DNA of 64,000 nucleotides from Kaistia hirudinis (GTDB taxonomy: Bacteria > Pseudomonadota > Alphaproteobacteria > Rhizobiales > Kaistiaceae): assembly GCF_014196455.1 (NCBI RefSeq), contig NZ_JACIDS010000005.1, positions 248,001 to 312,000 on the forward strand, given 5' to 3'. Shown here in pieces: positions 22,820-31,796 of the stretch. A program made the position numbers and the translations under genes. Below the pieces are notes generated by a model that was given only the letters and a program-made list of their open reading frames with translations, was not told where the DNA came from and searched no databases. Every line of letters begins with the position of its first letter. Position 1 is the stretch's first letter.

Positions 22820-22849
22820 TCAGGATGACCAGATATAAGGTCATTCTGA
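22820..22849. promoter_or_regulatory. Autoregulatory operator/promoter of the phd-vapC pair
   Basis: Inverted arms TCAGGATGACC (22820-22830) and GGTCATTCTGA (22839-22849) match at 10 of 11 positions around the spacer AGATATAA, which reads TTATATCT on the coding strand and could be the -10 element. This is the arrangement expected for antitoxin autorepression. It lies in the 65-bp metF-phd gap, so metH may be transcribed partly from here. Confidence 0.65.
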
Positions 22850-22866
22850 CCCGAATTCCAGCTTTC

Positions 22867-23799
22867 CTACGCCGCCACGGCCTCCCCGGATGCGGGCGCG
22901 GGCTTCGCGGACCGCATGCCCAGCAGGTGACAGATCGCATAGACGAGATCGGCGCGGTTCATGGTGTAGAAATGGAAATCCGTCACGCCGCGGTCGACGA
23001 GATCGAGCACCTGCTCGGCGCAGACTGCCGCCGCGACGAGCTGGCGCGTCGACGGATCGTCCTCCAGCCCCTCGAAGCGGGCGGCGAACCAGGGCGGCAC
23101 GCTGGCGCCGGCCTTCTGCGCGAACTTCGCCGTCTGGGTGAAGTTCAGCACCGGAACGATGCCCGGCACGATCGGGATGGAGAGGCCCGCCGCCGCGACA
23201 CGGTCCAGGAAGGCCGAATAGAGGTCGTTGTCGAAGAAGAACTGGGTGATGGCGCGGTTCGCGCCGGCATCGACCTTGCGCTTCAGATTGTCGATCTCGG
23301 TCGACCAGTCGGGGCTCTCGGGATGGCGCTCGACATAGGCCGAGACCGACACCTCGACCTCGGGATGACGCGCACGGATCGCAGCGACGAGGTCGGCCGA
23401 ATAGGCGTAGCCGCCCGGATGCGGCCGATAGGTCGCGCCGATGCCCTCGACCGGATCGCCGCGCAGCGCCACGATGTGGCGCACACCTGTCGCGGCATAG
23501 TCGTCGACCACCGCATCCACCTCGGCGCTGGTCGCCCCGACGCAGGTCAGATGCGCCGCCGGGTTCAGCGTGGTCTCCGAGAGGATGCGGGCGAGCGTCG
23601 CGTGGGTGCGCTCGCGCGTCGAGCCGCCCGCGCCATAGGTCACCGAGACGAAGGACGGGCTCAGAGGGGCCAGACGCTCGATCGACGTCCAGAGCGTCTG
23701 CTCCATCGCCTCCGTCTTGGGCGGAAAGAACTCGAACGAGACGCCCAGTCCGTTCGCTCCGCCGCCGTTCCGGCTCGCCCGGCCGCCAGCTTCCGTCAT
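22867..23799 (-). CDS. metF: 5,10-methylenetetrahydrofolate reductase
   Basis: A 310-residue MetF TIM-barrel flavoprotein that reduces methylene-THF to methyl-THF, the methyl donor for MetH. Signatures are VSFEFFPPKTEAMEQTLW near the N terminus, SVTYGAGGSTRERT, HIVALRGDPVEG and ANRAITQFFFDNDLY. ATG 23799 shares a base with the stop of the upstream ArsR-methyltransferase gene (TGATG); GTG 23802 is an alternative. The unit ArsR-methyltransferase-metF is therefore tightly coupled. Confidence 0.95.
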   Translation of the reverse strand: MTEAGGRASRNGGGANGLGVSFEFFPPKTEAMEQTLWTSIERLAPLSPSFVSVTYGAGGSTRERTHATLARILSETTLNPAAHLTCVGATSAEVDAVVDDYAATGVRHIVALRGDPVEGIGATYRPHPGGYAYSADLVAAIRARHPEVEVSVSAYVERHPESPDWSTEIDNLKRKVDAGANRAITQFFFDNDLYSAFLDRVAAAGLSIPIVPGIVPVLNFTQTAKFAQKAGASVPPWFAARFEGLEDDPSTRQLVAAAVCAEQVLDLVDRGVTDFHFYTMNRADLVYAICHLLGMRSAKPAPASGEAVAA

Positions 23800-24812
23800 C
23801 ACGCCGTCTCCATCCCCGAGATTTCTTCCGCGACCAGCAGGCGCGGATCGCGCGCCAGCCAGATCGTCACCGTCAATTGTTCCGTCCTGTCGCCCGCGCC
23901 GAGATCGGCCGTCTCGACCAGATCGAGCCCCGCCTTGCCGATCCAGCCGGCCATGGCCTCATGCGAGAAGCCGAGCCGGCGATGCGCATGGCGCTCGCGC
24001 AGGAACTCCAGCGCATGCGGCGCGAAATCGACCACCAGCAGCCGTCCGCCCGGCCGCAGCACGCGCGCGGCCTCGGCGATCGCCTCGCCGGGATCGTCGA
24101 GAAAATGCAGCACCTGATGGATCGTCACGAGATCGAAGCTGCCGGCAGCGAGCGGCAGTTTCATGATGTCGCCATGCCGGATCTGCGCGTGGCGGACCCC
24201 GGCCTTGTCGAGATTGGCGCGCGCGACCGCGAGCATGGCGGTCGAGGCATCGATGCCGACGCCCTGCCGATAGAGTGGCGCGAAAAGCTCGAGCAGACGA
24301 CCCGTGCCGGTGCCGATATCGAGCAGGCGATCGACCGGCCGTCCACCGAGGAGGCGCAGCATCGTCGCCTCCACCGCCGCGTCCGGCACATGCAGCGAAC
24401 GGATCGTATCCCAATCGGCGGCGTTGGCCGTGAAATAGCGCGCCGCCTCCGCGGCGTGCTCGCGCTTGACGGCGGCCAGCCATTCGCGATCGCGGATCAG
24501 CGTCGGATCGGTGAAATCGGCCAGCGCCGTCAGGTCTTGCACCAGCCGCCGCGCCGCGCCACCTTCGGCGATCCGGTAATAGACCCAGGCGCCCTCCGGA
24601 TAGCGCGCGATCAGCCCGGCCTCGGCGAGCAGCTTGAGATGGCGCGAGATCCGCGGCTGCGACTGGCCGAGGATCGCGGTCAGATCCTTCACCGTCAGCT
24701 CGCTCCGCGCCAGCAGAACCAGGATGCGATAGCGCGTCGCCTCGCCCGCCGCCTTGAGCGCGGCGATCAGGGGTTCGGTCGCTATCGTGGGAGAAGCTCG
24801 GCTTGCGCTCAT
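23799..24812 (-). CDS. ArsR-family regulator fused to SAM-dependent methyltransferase
   Basis: A 337-residue fusion. Residues about 15-95 are an ArsR winged helix (ATRYRILVLLARSELTVKDL, QPRISRHLKLLAEAGLI). Residues about 150-300 are a class I methyltransferase with motif I LDIGTGTGRLLELFAP and motif IV DLVTIHQVLHFLDD. In Alphaproteobacteria this fusion is typically found beside metF/metH. It is likely related to SahR-type regulators, which sense S-adenosylhomocysteine through the methyltransferase-like pocket and repress methionine-cycle genes. A 24-bp perfect palindrome lies 43 bp upstream. Whether the domain still methylates anything is unknown. Confidence 0.88.
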   Translation of the reverse strand: MSASRASPTIATEPLIAALKAAGEATRYRILVLLARSELTVKDLTAILGQSQPRISRHLKLLAEAGLIARYPEGAWVYYRIAEGGAARRLVQDLTALADFTDPTLIRDREWLAAVKREHAAEAARYFTANAADWDTIRSLHVPDAAVEATMLRLLGGRPVDRLLDIGTGTGRLLELFAPLYRQGVGIDASTAMLAVARANLDKAGVRHAQIRHGDIMKLPLAAGSFDLVTIHQVLHFLDDPGEAIAEAARVLRPGGRLLVVDFAPHALEFLRERHAHRRLGFSHEAMAGWIGKAGLDLVETADLGAGDRTEQLTVTIWLARDPRLLVAEEISGMETA

Positions 24813-24855
24813 GTCGATCCAGCCTGCGCGGCACTGCGCCCTCGCGTGGCCAGCA

Positions 24856-24879
24856 ACATATAAAGATATCTTTATATGT
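24856..24879. promoter_or_regulatory. 24-bp perfect palindrome, probable SahR-type operator
   Basis: The sequence reads outward symmetrically from the core AAAGATATCTTT, with no mismatch over 24 bp. It lies 43 bp upstream of the ArsR-methyltransferase start, in the promoter of the metF operon, and stands out strongly from the GC-rich surroundings. From memory, methionine-cycle ArsR regulators bind AT-rich palindromes with this core, so autoregulation of the whole unit is likely. Confidence 0.78.
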
Positions 24880-24896
24880 GTAAAGGGTGTCCGCCG

Positions 24897-25619
24897 CTAA
24901 ATCGCGATCTCGACCAGCGGCTGCCTCCGGTCCGCGGTCACGAAGCGACCCTTGCCGCCACAGGACGCACCGACGAGCGCGATGAGATCCTGCGCGGCTG
25001 TCTCGACGCTGCCCGCCCCGTTCGACTGGATCGTCACGACGGCGCGCCGCGTCGTGGGGCCGACGAGCGAGCGCGCGTCCTGACGCCAGTTCCAGCGCCG
25101 GCAGAGCACCTTCTCGTGATCGGCATAGACCACCTCGCCCTCCTTGGGCGGATCTTCGGCGGGAGCGCCGCCCTCCCCCTCCTCGCCGCCAGCCATGTCG
25201 AGGAAGCTGTCGCCCGGCCGGGCATAGCGGAAGGCGATATCACCCGCGACGCGGTCGAGATCATCCGCCCCGATCGGCAGGACATGCGCGATCGAGACGG
25301 CGTTATAGGCGTCGACAAAGGGATTGATCGCCGGGAGCGGGCGATCGGCCAGCATGTTCTTGACGAGGCGCTCGACCGAGGAGCGGTAGCTGGTCTTCTT
25401 GATCCCGAAGGCGCGGTAGGCGCGCCGCCAGGCGGCCACGCCCGGGATCTCCGAAAGCTCGGTGCCGGCAAAGCGCGCCCGGACATCCGCCTCGCGCCGC
25501 GCGATCTCTGCCGACAGAACGGGCGTTCGCCCTTCTCCGATCGCCAGTCCGTCGAAGATGACCACGGCGACGCGAAAATCCGGAAAGACCTCGGAAAGCT
25601 CGGAAATGTCGATGCGCAT
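24897..25619 (-). CDS. B3/B4 tRNA-binding-domain protein
   Basis: A 240-residue stand-alone B3/B4 domain, as found in the beta chain of phenylalanyl-tRNA synthetase. The typical stretch is AWRRAYRAFGIKKTSYRSSVE followed by NPFVDAYNAVSI and DLDRVAGDIAFRYA. Free-standing B3/B4 proteins may act in trans on tRNA or amino-acid substrates, but their role is not settled. The loop at about 150-165 is Gly/Glu-rich. It lies upstream of the ArsR-methyltransferase gene on the same strand, but the palindromic promoter in between separates the two transcripts. Confidence 0.82.
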   Translation of the reverse strand: MRIDISELSEVFPDFRVAVVIFDGLAIGEGRTPVLSAEIARREADVRARFAGTELSEIPGVAAWRRAYRAFGIKKTSYRSSVERLVKNMLADRPLPAINPFVDAYNAVSIAHVLPIGADDLDRVAGDIAFRYARPGDSFLDMAGGEEGEGGAPAEDPPKEGEVVYADHEKVLCRRWNWRQDARSLVGPTTRRAVVTIQSNGAGSVETAAQDLIALVGASCGGKGRFVTADRRQPLVEIAI

Positions 25620-25715
25620 GCCACCCCCCTCTCGATGGAAGCGGGTGGTAGTGCATTTCGGCGTGCGGCAGAAGCGACGAATTGCTCCCGAAGCGCCCCG
25701 GACGGAAACGAATCC

Positions 25716-26276
25716 TCAGCCCGCGGCGAGGTGTTCGACGAGGATCGCACCGCCGAGAATGATCAGCGCCGCGCCCGCCACCAGTTCCGCGGCTCGGCCG
25801 AACTGGTCGCCGATAAGGCGCCCGACCAGCATGCCGCCCGACGACATGACGAACGTGGCGAGGCCGATCGCGATGGCGATGACGACGATGTTCACGTCGA
25901 GGAAGGCGAGCGACACGCCGACGGCCATGGCGTCGAGGCTGGTGCCGAGCGCGGTGGCGAGCAGCACGGCGATGGATCGGCCCTTGGGCGCTTCGTCCTG
26001 ACGCTTCCAGATGGCGGCATAGAGCATGTGAAGGCCGACGGCGCCGAGCAGCCCGAACGCGATCCAGTGGTCGACGGCCTCGATGTAGCGGCTCGCGGCG
26101 AGGCCGGCGGCCCAGCCGATCACCGGCGTCGCGGCTTCGACGAGGCCGAACACCGCGCCGGTGCGCAGCGCCTCGCCGACACGCGGACGGCCGATCGCCG
26201 CGCCACGGCCGACGGAGACGGCAAAGGCATCGACGGACATGCTGAAGGCCAGCACGAGAATGGCAAAGGGAGACAT
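25716..26276 (-). CDS. mntP: MntP manganese efflux pump
   Basis: A 186-residue, six-helix exporter of the MntP family with the duplicated acidic motif: [13 protein letters not shown] in the first half and [14 protein letters not shown] in the second, whose Asp residues are needed for Mn(II) transport. I chose ATG 26276; the frame stays open upstream but homology starts here. No good ribosome site precedes it, which suits control by the riboswitch at 26340-26437. It should protect against Mn(II) excess. Confidence 0.93.
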   Translation of the reverse strand: MSPFAILVLAFSMSVDAFAVSVGRGAAIGRPRVGEALRTGAVFGLVEAATPVIGWAAGLAASRYIEAVDHWIAFGLLGAVGLHMLYAAIWKRQDEAPKGRSIAVLLATALGTSLDAMAVGVSLAFLDVNIVVIAIAIGLATFVMSSGGMLVGRLIGDQFGRAAELVAGAALIILGGAILVEHLAAG

Positions 26277-26339
26277 GACAATGACCAACGGACGAGAGAC
26301 CGCGCCCCGGAAACCTCTCCGTCCGCGGGAGAGCCGGCA

Positions 26340-26437
26340 CAACGGTCTGGTCTGGCCGATCGTTCGGCTGACCGCGCCATGCGCTGCTGCGCAAGCCTGT
26401 TGACGCGATCCCGCTCGGAGGCGGTGACTACTCCCCG
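26340..26437 (-). promoter_or_regulatory. yybP-ykoY manganese riboswitch upstream of mntP
   Basis: Read on the minus strand, the leader contains the family hallmarks in order: GGGGAGTAG (26436-26428), then CGTCAACA (26405-26398) and, further on, GCCGA...TCGGCCAGACC. These are the two conserved segments that dock to bind Mn(II). A CTCTCC/GGAGAG hairpin follows nearer the mntP start and may be the expression platform. In this class Mn(II) switches mntP on. Confidence 0.85.
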
Positions 26438-26574
26438 ATGACGATGTCGATAGGCATCGTGGAGGAGGAAGTCAAACGATTTCAAAGAGTTAAAATGGTT
26501 CTGAAAAGCATTCGCAACTGCCGCATCGACGATATGCGCCGCAGCATGGAGCATCGCGGTCAGGTCACGCCCAA

Positions 26575-26610
26575 CAAAAAAGGCCCCGTCCCTGCGGACG
26601 GAGCCCTTTT
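26575..26610 (-). terminator. Rho-independent terminator downstream of catalase
   Basis: A 10-bp stem with one mismatch (GGCCCCGTCC / GGACGGAGCC, loop of four) is flanked by A6 on the left and T4 on the right. On the minus strand it follows the katA stop and ends in T6. The flanking runs would also allow function in the other direction. Confidence 0.85.
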
Positions 26611-26635
26611 GAAAGACATCGTTATGACGGCTCGG

Positions 26636-28099
26636 TCACTCCGCCGCGGCGGCGAGGCCTTCCGTCGCGAGGCCGAGCTTGCGGGCGACGCCGAAGCCAT
26701 ATTCCGGATCCGCCCGATAGAAGTGCACGAGTTGGCGATTGACGATCTCGATCGGCACGCCCTGCATCGCCGCGGCGAGATTGCCGAAGAGCCGCTCCTT
26801 CTGCTCCGGCGTGAACAGGCGGAACAGATCGCCGGGCTGCTGATAGTCGTCATTGCCCTTGCGGCGATCATAGCGGTCCGCGTCGCCCGAGAGTTTCAGC
26901 GGCGGCTCGCGGAACTTGTCGTCCTGCTTCGGCCCGCCGAAGGAATTGGGCTCGTAATAGGCGTCGGGATTGGTGCCGGGCGGGAAGAACCGCATGGCGC
27001 CGTCCTTGTGATAGTTGTGGACCGGCACCTTCGGCGCGTTGACCGGCAGCGCCTCGTAATGCGTGCCGAGGCGATAGCGATGCGCGTCGGCATAGGAAAA
27101 GATGCGCGCCTGCAGCATCTTGTCGGGCGAAAAGCCGATACCTGGCACGATGTTCGACGGCGAAAAGGCGACCTGCTCGATCTCGGCGAAATAATTGTCG
27201 GCGTTGCGGTTCAGCTCGAGGATGCCGACATCGATCGGCGGATAGTCGGCATGCGGCCACACCTTGGTGAGGTCGAAGGGATTGTACCAGGTCTTCTCCG
27301 CGTCGAGCTCGGGCATGACCTGGACCTGAAGCCGCCAGCGCGGGAACTCGCCGCGCTCGATCGCGCCGAACAGATCCTCCTGCGTCGATTCGCGGGTGCG
27401 CCCCACGACCTCCGCCGCCTCTCCATTGGTCCAGTGCTTGTGGCCCTGCAGCGTCTTGAAGTGGAACTTGACCCAGAAGCGCTCGCCGGCTGCGTTGATG
27501 AAGGAATAGGTGTGCGAGCCGTAGCCGTTCATGTGGCGGACGGTCTGCGGCAGCCCGCGATCGGAAAAGAGGATCGTGACCTGATGCAGACTCTCCGGCG
27601 AAAGCGACCAGAAATCCCACATCGCCGTCGGCGAACGCAGATTGGTCTTCGGATGACGCTTCTGCGTGTGGATGAAATCGGGGAACTTCAGCGGGTCGCG
27701 CACGAAGAAGACGGGTGTGTTGTTGCCGACGAGGTCCCAATTGCCCTCGTCGGTATAGAACTTCAGCGCAAAGCCGCGCACGTCGCGCTCGGCATCGGCC
27801 GCGCCGGTCTCGCCGGCAACGGTCGAAAAGCGGGCCATCATCTCGATCTTCTTGCCGACCTGCGCGAAGACGCTCGCCTTGGTGTATTGCGTGATGTCGT
27901 GGGTGATGGTCAGCGTGCCGTGCGCGCCCCAGCCCTTGGCGTGCACGACGCGCTCGGGGATGCGCTCACGGTTCTGGTGCGCCAGCTTCTCGACGAGCTG
28001 CCAATCCTGCATGAGCACCGGCCCACGCTCGCCGGCCGTCAGCGAATTCTGATTGTCGGAGATCGGCGCGCCCGCCGTCGTGGTCATCTTGTCGGTCAT
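26636..28099 (-). CDS. katA: Monofunctional heme catalase
   Basis: A 487-residue small-subunit catalase that dismutates H2O2. The active site is intact: distal His in [13 protein letters not shown], Asn in [11 protein letters not shown], proximal heme Tyr in [15 protein letters not shown]. The NADPH-region and C-terminal helices end near EGLAAAAE. I chose ATG 28099, preceded by GGAGGG 5-6 nt upstream. It is divergent from oxyR across 155 bp, the usual peroxide-response pairing, and is followed by a strong terminator. Confidence 0.96.
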   Translation of the reverse strand: MTDKMTTTAGAPISDNQNSLTAGERGPVLMQDWQLVEKLAHQNRERIPERVVHAKGWGAHGTLTITHDITQYTKASVFAQVGKKIEMMARFSTVAGETGAADAERDVRGFALKFYTDEGNWDLVGNNTPVFFVRDPLKFPDFIHTQKRHPKTNLRSPTAMWDFWSLSPESLHQVTILFSDRGLPQTVRHMNGYGSHTYSFINAAGERFWVKFHFKTLQGHKHWTNGEAAEVVGRTRESTQEDLFGAIERGEFPRWRLQVQVMPELDAEKTWYNPFDLTKVWPHADYPPIDVGILELNRNADNYFAEIEQVAFSPSNIVPGIGFSPDKMLQARIFSYADAHRYRLGTHYEALPVNAPKVPVHNYHKDGAMRFFPPGTNPDAYYEPNSFGGPKQDDKFREPPLKLSGDADRYDRRKGNDDYQQPGDLFRLFTPEQKERLFGNLAAAMQGVPIEIVNRQLVHFYRADPEYGFGVARKLGLATEGLAAAAE

Positions 28100-28196
28100 G
28101 GCGCCCTCCAGGCTGCTGCGGCCGCTCCATCGGCCGGCTCTTGGTGGCTGCAACATGCCATGTGCCTTAGATCGGTTCCAATCATATTGAAGGGTT

Positions 28197-28211
28197 AGGA
28201 CGATAAGTCCT
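28197..28211. promoter_or_regulatory. Inverted repeat in the katA-oxyR promoter region
   Basis: AGGAC-GATAA-GTCCT lies in the 155-bp divergent region, overlapping an imperfect ATAAG...CTAT element that resembles part of the OxyR ATAG-N7-CTAT pattern. It is a candidate OxyR site, nearer to oxyR, but the match to consensus is partial. Confidence 0.4.
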
Positions 28212-28254
28212 ACCTATCGGGATCGACCAAACCGCAGGAAACCATTCTCGCGCC

Positions 28255-29160
28255 GTGATCACCCTTCGTCAGCTCCGCTATTTCGAAGCCGTCGCCCGGC
28301 ACCTGCATTTCGGCCGCGCCGCCGACGAATGCGGCATATCCCAGCCCGCGCTCTCGCAGCAGATTCGCGAGATGGAGGCGATCTTGGGCCTGCCGCTGGT
28401 CGAGCGCGGCGCACGCCGAGTCGCGCTGACGGCGAAGGGCACGGAGATCGCCCGCCGCGGCCTCAAGATCCTTGGCGATGTGCGCGACCTCACGGACTTC
28501 GCGCGCCATGGTGCCTCCGTCCTGTCGGGCATGCTGAAGCTCGGGGTCATCCCCTCCGTAGCGCCCTATGTGCTGCCCCGCGTCCTGCCGCGCGTGCAGC
28601 AGACTTATCCGACGCTCGAACTGCAGCTACGGGAGACGCGGACCGACCAGCTCGTCGACGAACTGCTGCAGGGACAACTGGACCTGGTCCTGATGGCGCT
28701 GCCGACGGGCGAGCCGGGCCTCGACAGCCGCAAGCTGTTCGAGGATCGCTTTCTCCTCGCCTCGCGCGCCGGCGCGGCGGTCGACGAGACCCGTCTCGCG
28801 ACGCCCGACCAGATCGAGCCCGAGCGGCTGCTTCTGCTCGAGGATGGCCACTGCCTGCGCGACCAGGCGCTGCGCTATTGCGGCATTGCGCGCACCGAGC
28901 GGATGAACGGCTTCGGCGCGGCGAGCCTTTCGACGATCATGCAGATGGTCGCCAACGGCTATGGCGTGACGCTGCTGCCCGAAATGTGCGTCGAGGTGGA
29001 GGCGCGCGACGCGCGCATCGCGCTGACGCGATTCGCGGCGCCCGAGCCCTCGCGCGAGATCGGGCTCGTCTGGCGCTCCTCCTCGCCCCGCCGGCACGAT
29101 TTCGATGCGTTCGGCGACATGCTCGTCGCCGCCATCGGCGAGACGCGATCCGCATCCTGA
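28255..29160 (+). CDS. oxyR: Peroxide-sensing LysR regulator OxyR
   Basis: A 301-residue LysR-type regulator with the winged helix at about 3-60 (LRQLRYFEAVARHLHFGRAA, SQPALSQQIREME). The C-terminal domain keeps both redox cysteines of OxyR in LEDGHCLRDQALRYC, which form a disulfide on H2O2 exposure. The start is GTG 28255, the first codon giving the canonical N terminus; the ribosome site is weak. Divergent from katA, its expected target. Confidence 0.95.
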   Translation: MITLRQLRYFEAVARHLHFGRAADECGISQPALSQQIREMEAILGLPLVERGARRVALTAKGTEIARRGLKILGDVRDLTDFARHGASVLSGMLKLGVIPSVAPYVLPRVLPRVQQTYPTLELQLRETRTDQLVDELLQGQLDLVLMALPTGEPGLDSRKLFEDRFLLASRAGAAVDETRLATPDQIEPERLLLLEDGHCLRDQALRYCGIARTERMNGFGAASLSTIMQMVANGYGVTLLPEMCVEVEARDARIALTRFAAPEPSREIGLVWRSSSPRRHDFDAFGDMLVAAIGETRSAS

Positions 29161-29252
29161 CGAAGCCAGGCCCGGTGATGGGCGATGCGAATCGGGCGAA
29201 CTCATCTACTATGACGCGTTAGCGGTTTCGTCGCAGGCGACCGGAGGGGGCG

Positions 29253-30854
29253 TTGCCGCACGATCGAAGGCTCGGGAGCATCGGATTGGCCATGGCGCGG
29301 CAGGCGGCGCGGGGCCAAAGGCTCGCCGAGGAGGCGGCCCGCGAGGAAGCCGCCGAGACCCGCCGCCTGCAGGCTGTCGAGCTTCGCCTTGCGCTCAAGG
29401 CGGAACGGGAAGCCTTGCGCGCGGCGATCCGGCCCGGCTTCCGCCGCCCGGAGGATTCCCGCAGCGAGAAGGAACTCTTTCTCCGCGAAAAGCAGCACGA
29501 GGCCGGCGAGCGGGCCGCGGAGATCCGCGAACGCTGGCGCGCGGCGCAATCGCTGCTCGCCGACGGCCTCGCGAACCGCTGCACCTTCTTCCTCGACGAT
29601 CTCCGCCTGACCGAGCCGCCGCCCGAGATGCCGCCGCCGCCCGAGCTCGCCCATCCGGAACCGCGCCCCGCACAAGACCCCGTCGGCGCGCGGGATGAGC
29701 GCGCCTGGGGGCTCGCCACGCTGGTGCACAGGAGCCGGCCACGGACGAACCCGGCCGAGGACGAGGCGGCCCGCCTCGCGCGCCTCGCGGCGCAAGCGCA
29801 ATGGGCCGAACAGGAACGGCGCCGGCTCGAGCGGCTCACGGCGTGGGAGGTGGCGCAGGAGAGCGACCACGAGGCGTTCCGCCTGAAGCAGCTCTGGCGG
29901 GCGCGCGAGATCGAGGCCATGGGCCAGGCCATCGTCGACGGCGATCCGGAGGCGATCGCCGCCTATGCCGCCCTCACGTTGGAACGCTCCGTCTATCCGC
30001 CCGGCTTTCCGCGCGATTTCGACATCGCCTTCGACCGGGCGAGCGGCGTGCTGACCGTCGAGATGATGCTGCCCGACATCGCGATCCTGCCGCTCGACAC
30101 GGATGTCCAATACATCCAGTCGAGCAACCAGATCGTCCCGGTGCCGATCCGCGGTCTCGACCGCAAATTCATCTATCACGACGTCATCGCCATGACGGCG
30201 CTGCGCACCATGCACGAGCTCTGCGGCGCCGTTGTCGGCCTGCCCGTCTCTGTGATCGGCTTCAACGGCCTGATCGCGCGCCGGTCATGGGAGGGCAGCG
30301 GACCACCGCTCTGCGTCGTCTCGCTGCGCGCGACCACCGCCGCCTTCACGCATCTCGATCTCTCCAAGGTCGATGCGAAGGCCACGGTCCGCGCGCTCGG
30401 CGGCGTGATCGCCCGGCCGACCGACGAAAGCCCGGCCGTGTCGCCGATCGTGACCATGCCGGCACGGTCCACGCGGGACCTGCCGCGGATCGACCTGCAG
30501 GATCCGGCGCCTTTCCGCCTGGCACTGGAACGCCTCGCGGCCGATCTCGGCTTCGATGCGGTCCGTTCGATCGATGCGGGCGACGCGCTCCGTCTCGTCG
30601 CGTTCGACGATCACCCGCTGGTCGGCGGCAAGGTCATATTGGGCGCGGTGCCGGACGCGGCGGCCAACGAGGCGTCCGTTTCCGCCTTTCTGGATGCCAT
30701 CGCCACGGAGGGCGCGGTCCGGGGCATTCTGGTCAGTGACGGAACGTTCGATCTGGCGGCGATCCGCCGGGCCGAGCGCCGCCCGGTCGAGCTGATAGAC
30801 CGGCACGGCCTCGCGCTTCTGGCGCGCCTGCCGGCACGGCCCGCCGAAGACTGA
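29253..30854 (+). CDS. Coiled-coil protein with degenerate Mrr-like nuclease domain
   Basis: A 533-residue protein. Residues about 15-210 are highly charged Ala/Arg/Glu helices (coiled coil). The middle (about 245-400: YPPGFPRDFDIAFDR, DVQYIQSSNQIV) and the C-terminal domain (about 420-525) resemble restriction-endonuclease (Mrr_cat) proteins, including VAFDDHPLVGGKVIL, GILVSDGTFD and PVELIDRHGLALL. The catalytic QxK after the GGK strand is replaced by LGAVPD and the preceding Asp motif is also lost, so the nuclease looks inactive. TTG 29253 has GGAGG 5 nt upstream and is preferred; ATG 29292 is the alternative. A role in DNA binding or regulation without cleavage is inference. Confidence 0.7.
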   Translation: MPHDRRLGSIGLAMARQAARGQRLAEEAAREEAAETRRLQAVELRLALKAEREALRAAIRPGFRRPEDSRSEKELFLREKQHEAGERAAEIRERWRAAQSLLADGLANRCTFFLDDLRLTEPPPEMPPPPELAHPEPRPAQDPVGARDERAWGLATLVHRSRPRTNPAEDEAARLARLAAQAQWAEQERRRLERLTAWEVAQESDHEAFRLKQLWRAREIEAMGQAIVDGDPEAIAAYAALTLERSVYPPGFPRDFDIAFDRASGVLTVEMMLPDIAILPLDTDVQYIQSSNQIVPVPIRGLDRKFIYHDVIAMTALRTMHELCGAVVGLPVSVIGFNGLIARRSWEGSGPPLCVVSLRATTAAFTHLDLSKVDAKATVRALGGVIARPTDESPAVSPIVTMPARSTRDLPRIDLQDPAPFRLALERLAADLGFDAVRSIDAGDALRLVAFDDHPLVGGKVILGAVPDAAANEASVSAFLDAIATEGAVRGILVSDGTFDLAAIRRAERRPVELIDRHGLALLARLPARPAED

Positions 30855-30860
30855 AACGCT

Positions 30861-31640
30861 TCAGGCTCGGATCGCCACCAGGAAGAGGCGCGGAAAGCGC
30901 AGCAGCACCTTGCCGTCGGCGAGCGGCGGATAGGCTGCGGCGATGGCCGCGCGATAGGCATCGAGATAGGCAGCGCGCCGCGCCCCCGGCAGAGCGCCGA
31001 GATAAGGCCTGAGGCCGGTGCCCTTGACCCATTCGACGATCGCCTCCGCATCCTGAAGCGGATGGTTGTAGATCGTGTGCCAGATATCGATCCCGGCCGC
31101 GTTCGGCGCGAACGCATCATAATAGTCGCGCGGCGCGGGAAGCGCGGGCCGACGCAGCGAGCGGCCGGCGAATTCATCGGCAAAGGCCGCGTCCTGCGCG
31201 ACGCTCTCCATGAGGCGGTGGGTGGGTTCCGATAGATTGTCGGGCATCTGCACGGCGAGGACGCCGCCGGCGGGCAGTGCCGCGAACAGGCGCTGCAGCA
31301 CGGCGAGATGATCCGGCACCCATTGGAAGACCGCATTGGCGAAGAGCAGGTCGAACGGCTCCGCCGGCGTCCAGACGGTCAGATCCGCCTCTTCGAAGTT
31401 GACCGCCGGCAGGCGTTCGCGGGCCGCGCGCAGCATGTCGGGAGCGGAATCGAGGCCCACCACCTCCGCGCCGGGCCAGCGCTCGACCAGAAGCTCGGTC
31501 GAATTGCCGGGCCCGCAGCCGAGATCGGCGATTCGCGCCGGGCTGGCGAGCGGGATATGCGCGATCAGATCGCGCACCGGGCGCGTCCGCTCATCCTCGA
31601 ACTTCACATATTGTCCGGCTGACCACGCAATCGCGCTCAT
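30861..31640 (-). CDS. tam: Trans-aconitate 2-methyltransferase
   Basis: A 259-residue class I SAM-dependent methyltransferase. The start [20 protein letters not shown] and the block [19 protein letters not shown] are typical of Tam, which methylates trans-aconitate, an inhibitor formed spontaneously from the citrate-cycle intermediate. Motif I is [14 protein letters not shown] and motif [13 protein letters not shown]. The open frame extends 419 codons upstream but without coding character; ATG 31640 gives the family N terminus. It is convergent with the Mrr-like gene (6-bp gap). Confidence 0.92.
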   Translation of the reverse strand: MSAIAWSAGQYVKFEDERTRPVRDLIAHIPLASPARIADLGCGPGNSTELLVERWPGAEVVGLDSAPDMLRAARERLPAVNFEEADLTVWTPAEPFDLLFANAVFQWVPDHLAVLQRLFAALPAGGVLAVQMPDNLSEPTHRLMESVAQDAAFADEFAGRSLRRPALPAPRDYYDAFAPNAAGIDIWHTIYNHPLQDAEAIVEWVKGTGLRPYLGALPGARRAAYLDAYRAAIAAAYPPLADGKVLLRFPRLFLVAIRA

Positions 31641-31726
31641 CGACGACACCCTGCTCCGCTTGCGGCTCTGCTTGGCGCGGGAGAAAGAGTCCGGTCCGCC
31701 GGCTCCCGCGAAGACGCGGCCGCGAC

Positions 31727-31742
31727 TGTGACCGACGTCATA
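31727..31742. promoter_or_regulatory. CRP/FNR-type operator upstream of second hemerythrin-like gene
   Basis: TGTGACCGACGTCATA ends 54 bp before the GTG start at 31797. It differs at few positions from the site at 9548-9563, which sits at almost the same distance from the other hemerythrin gene. Confidence 0.55.
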
Positions 31743-31796
31743 TCCCCCGAGAAGGCCCGGCACTAGCTTCGCCGAACACAATGACAGGAGGGTGTC

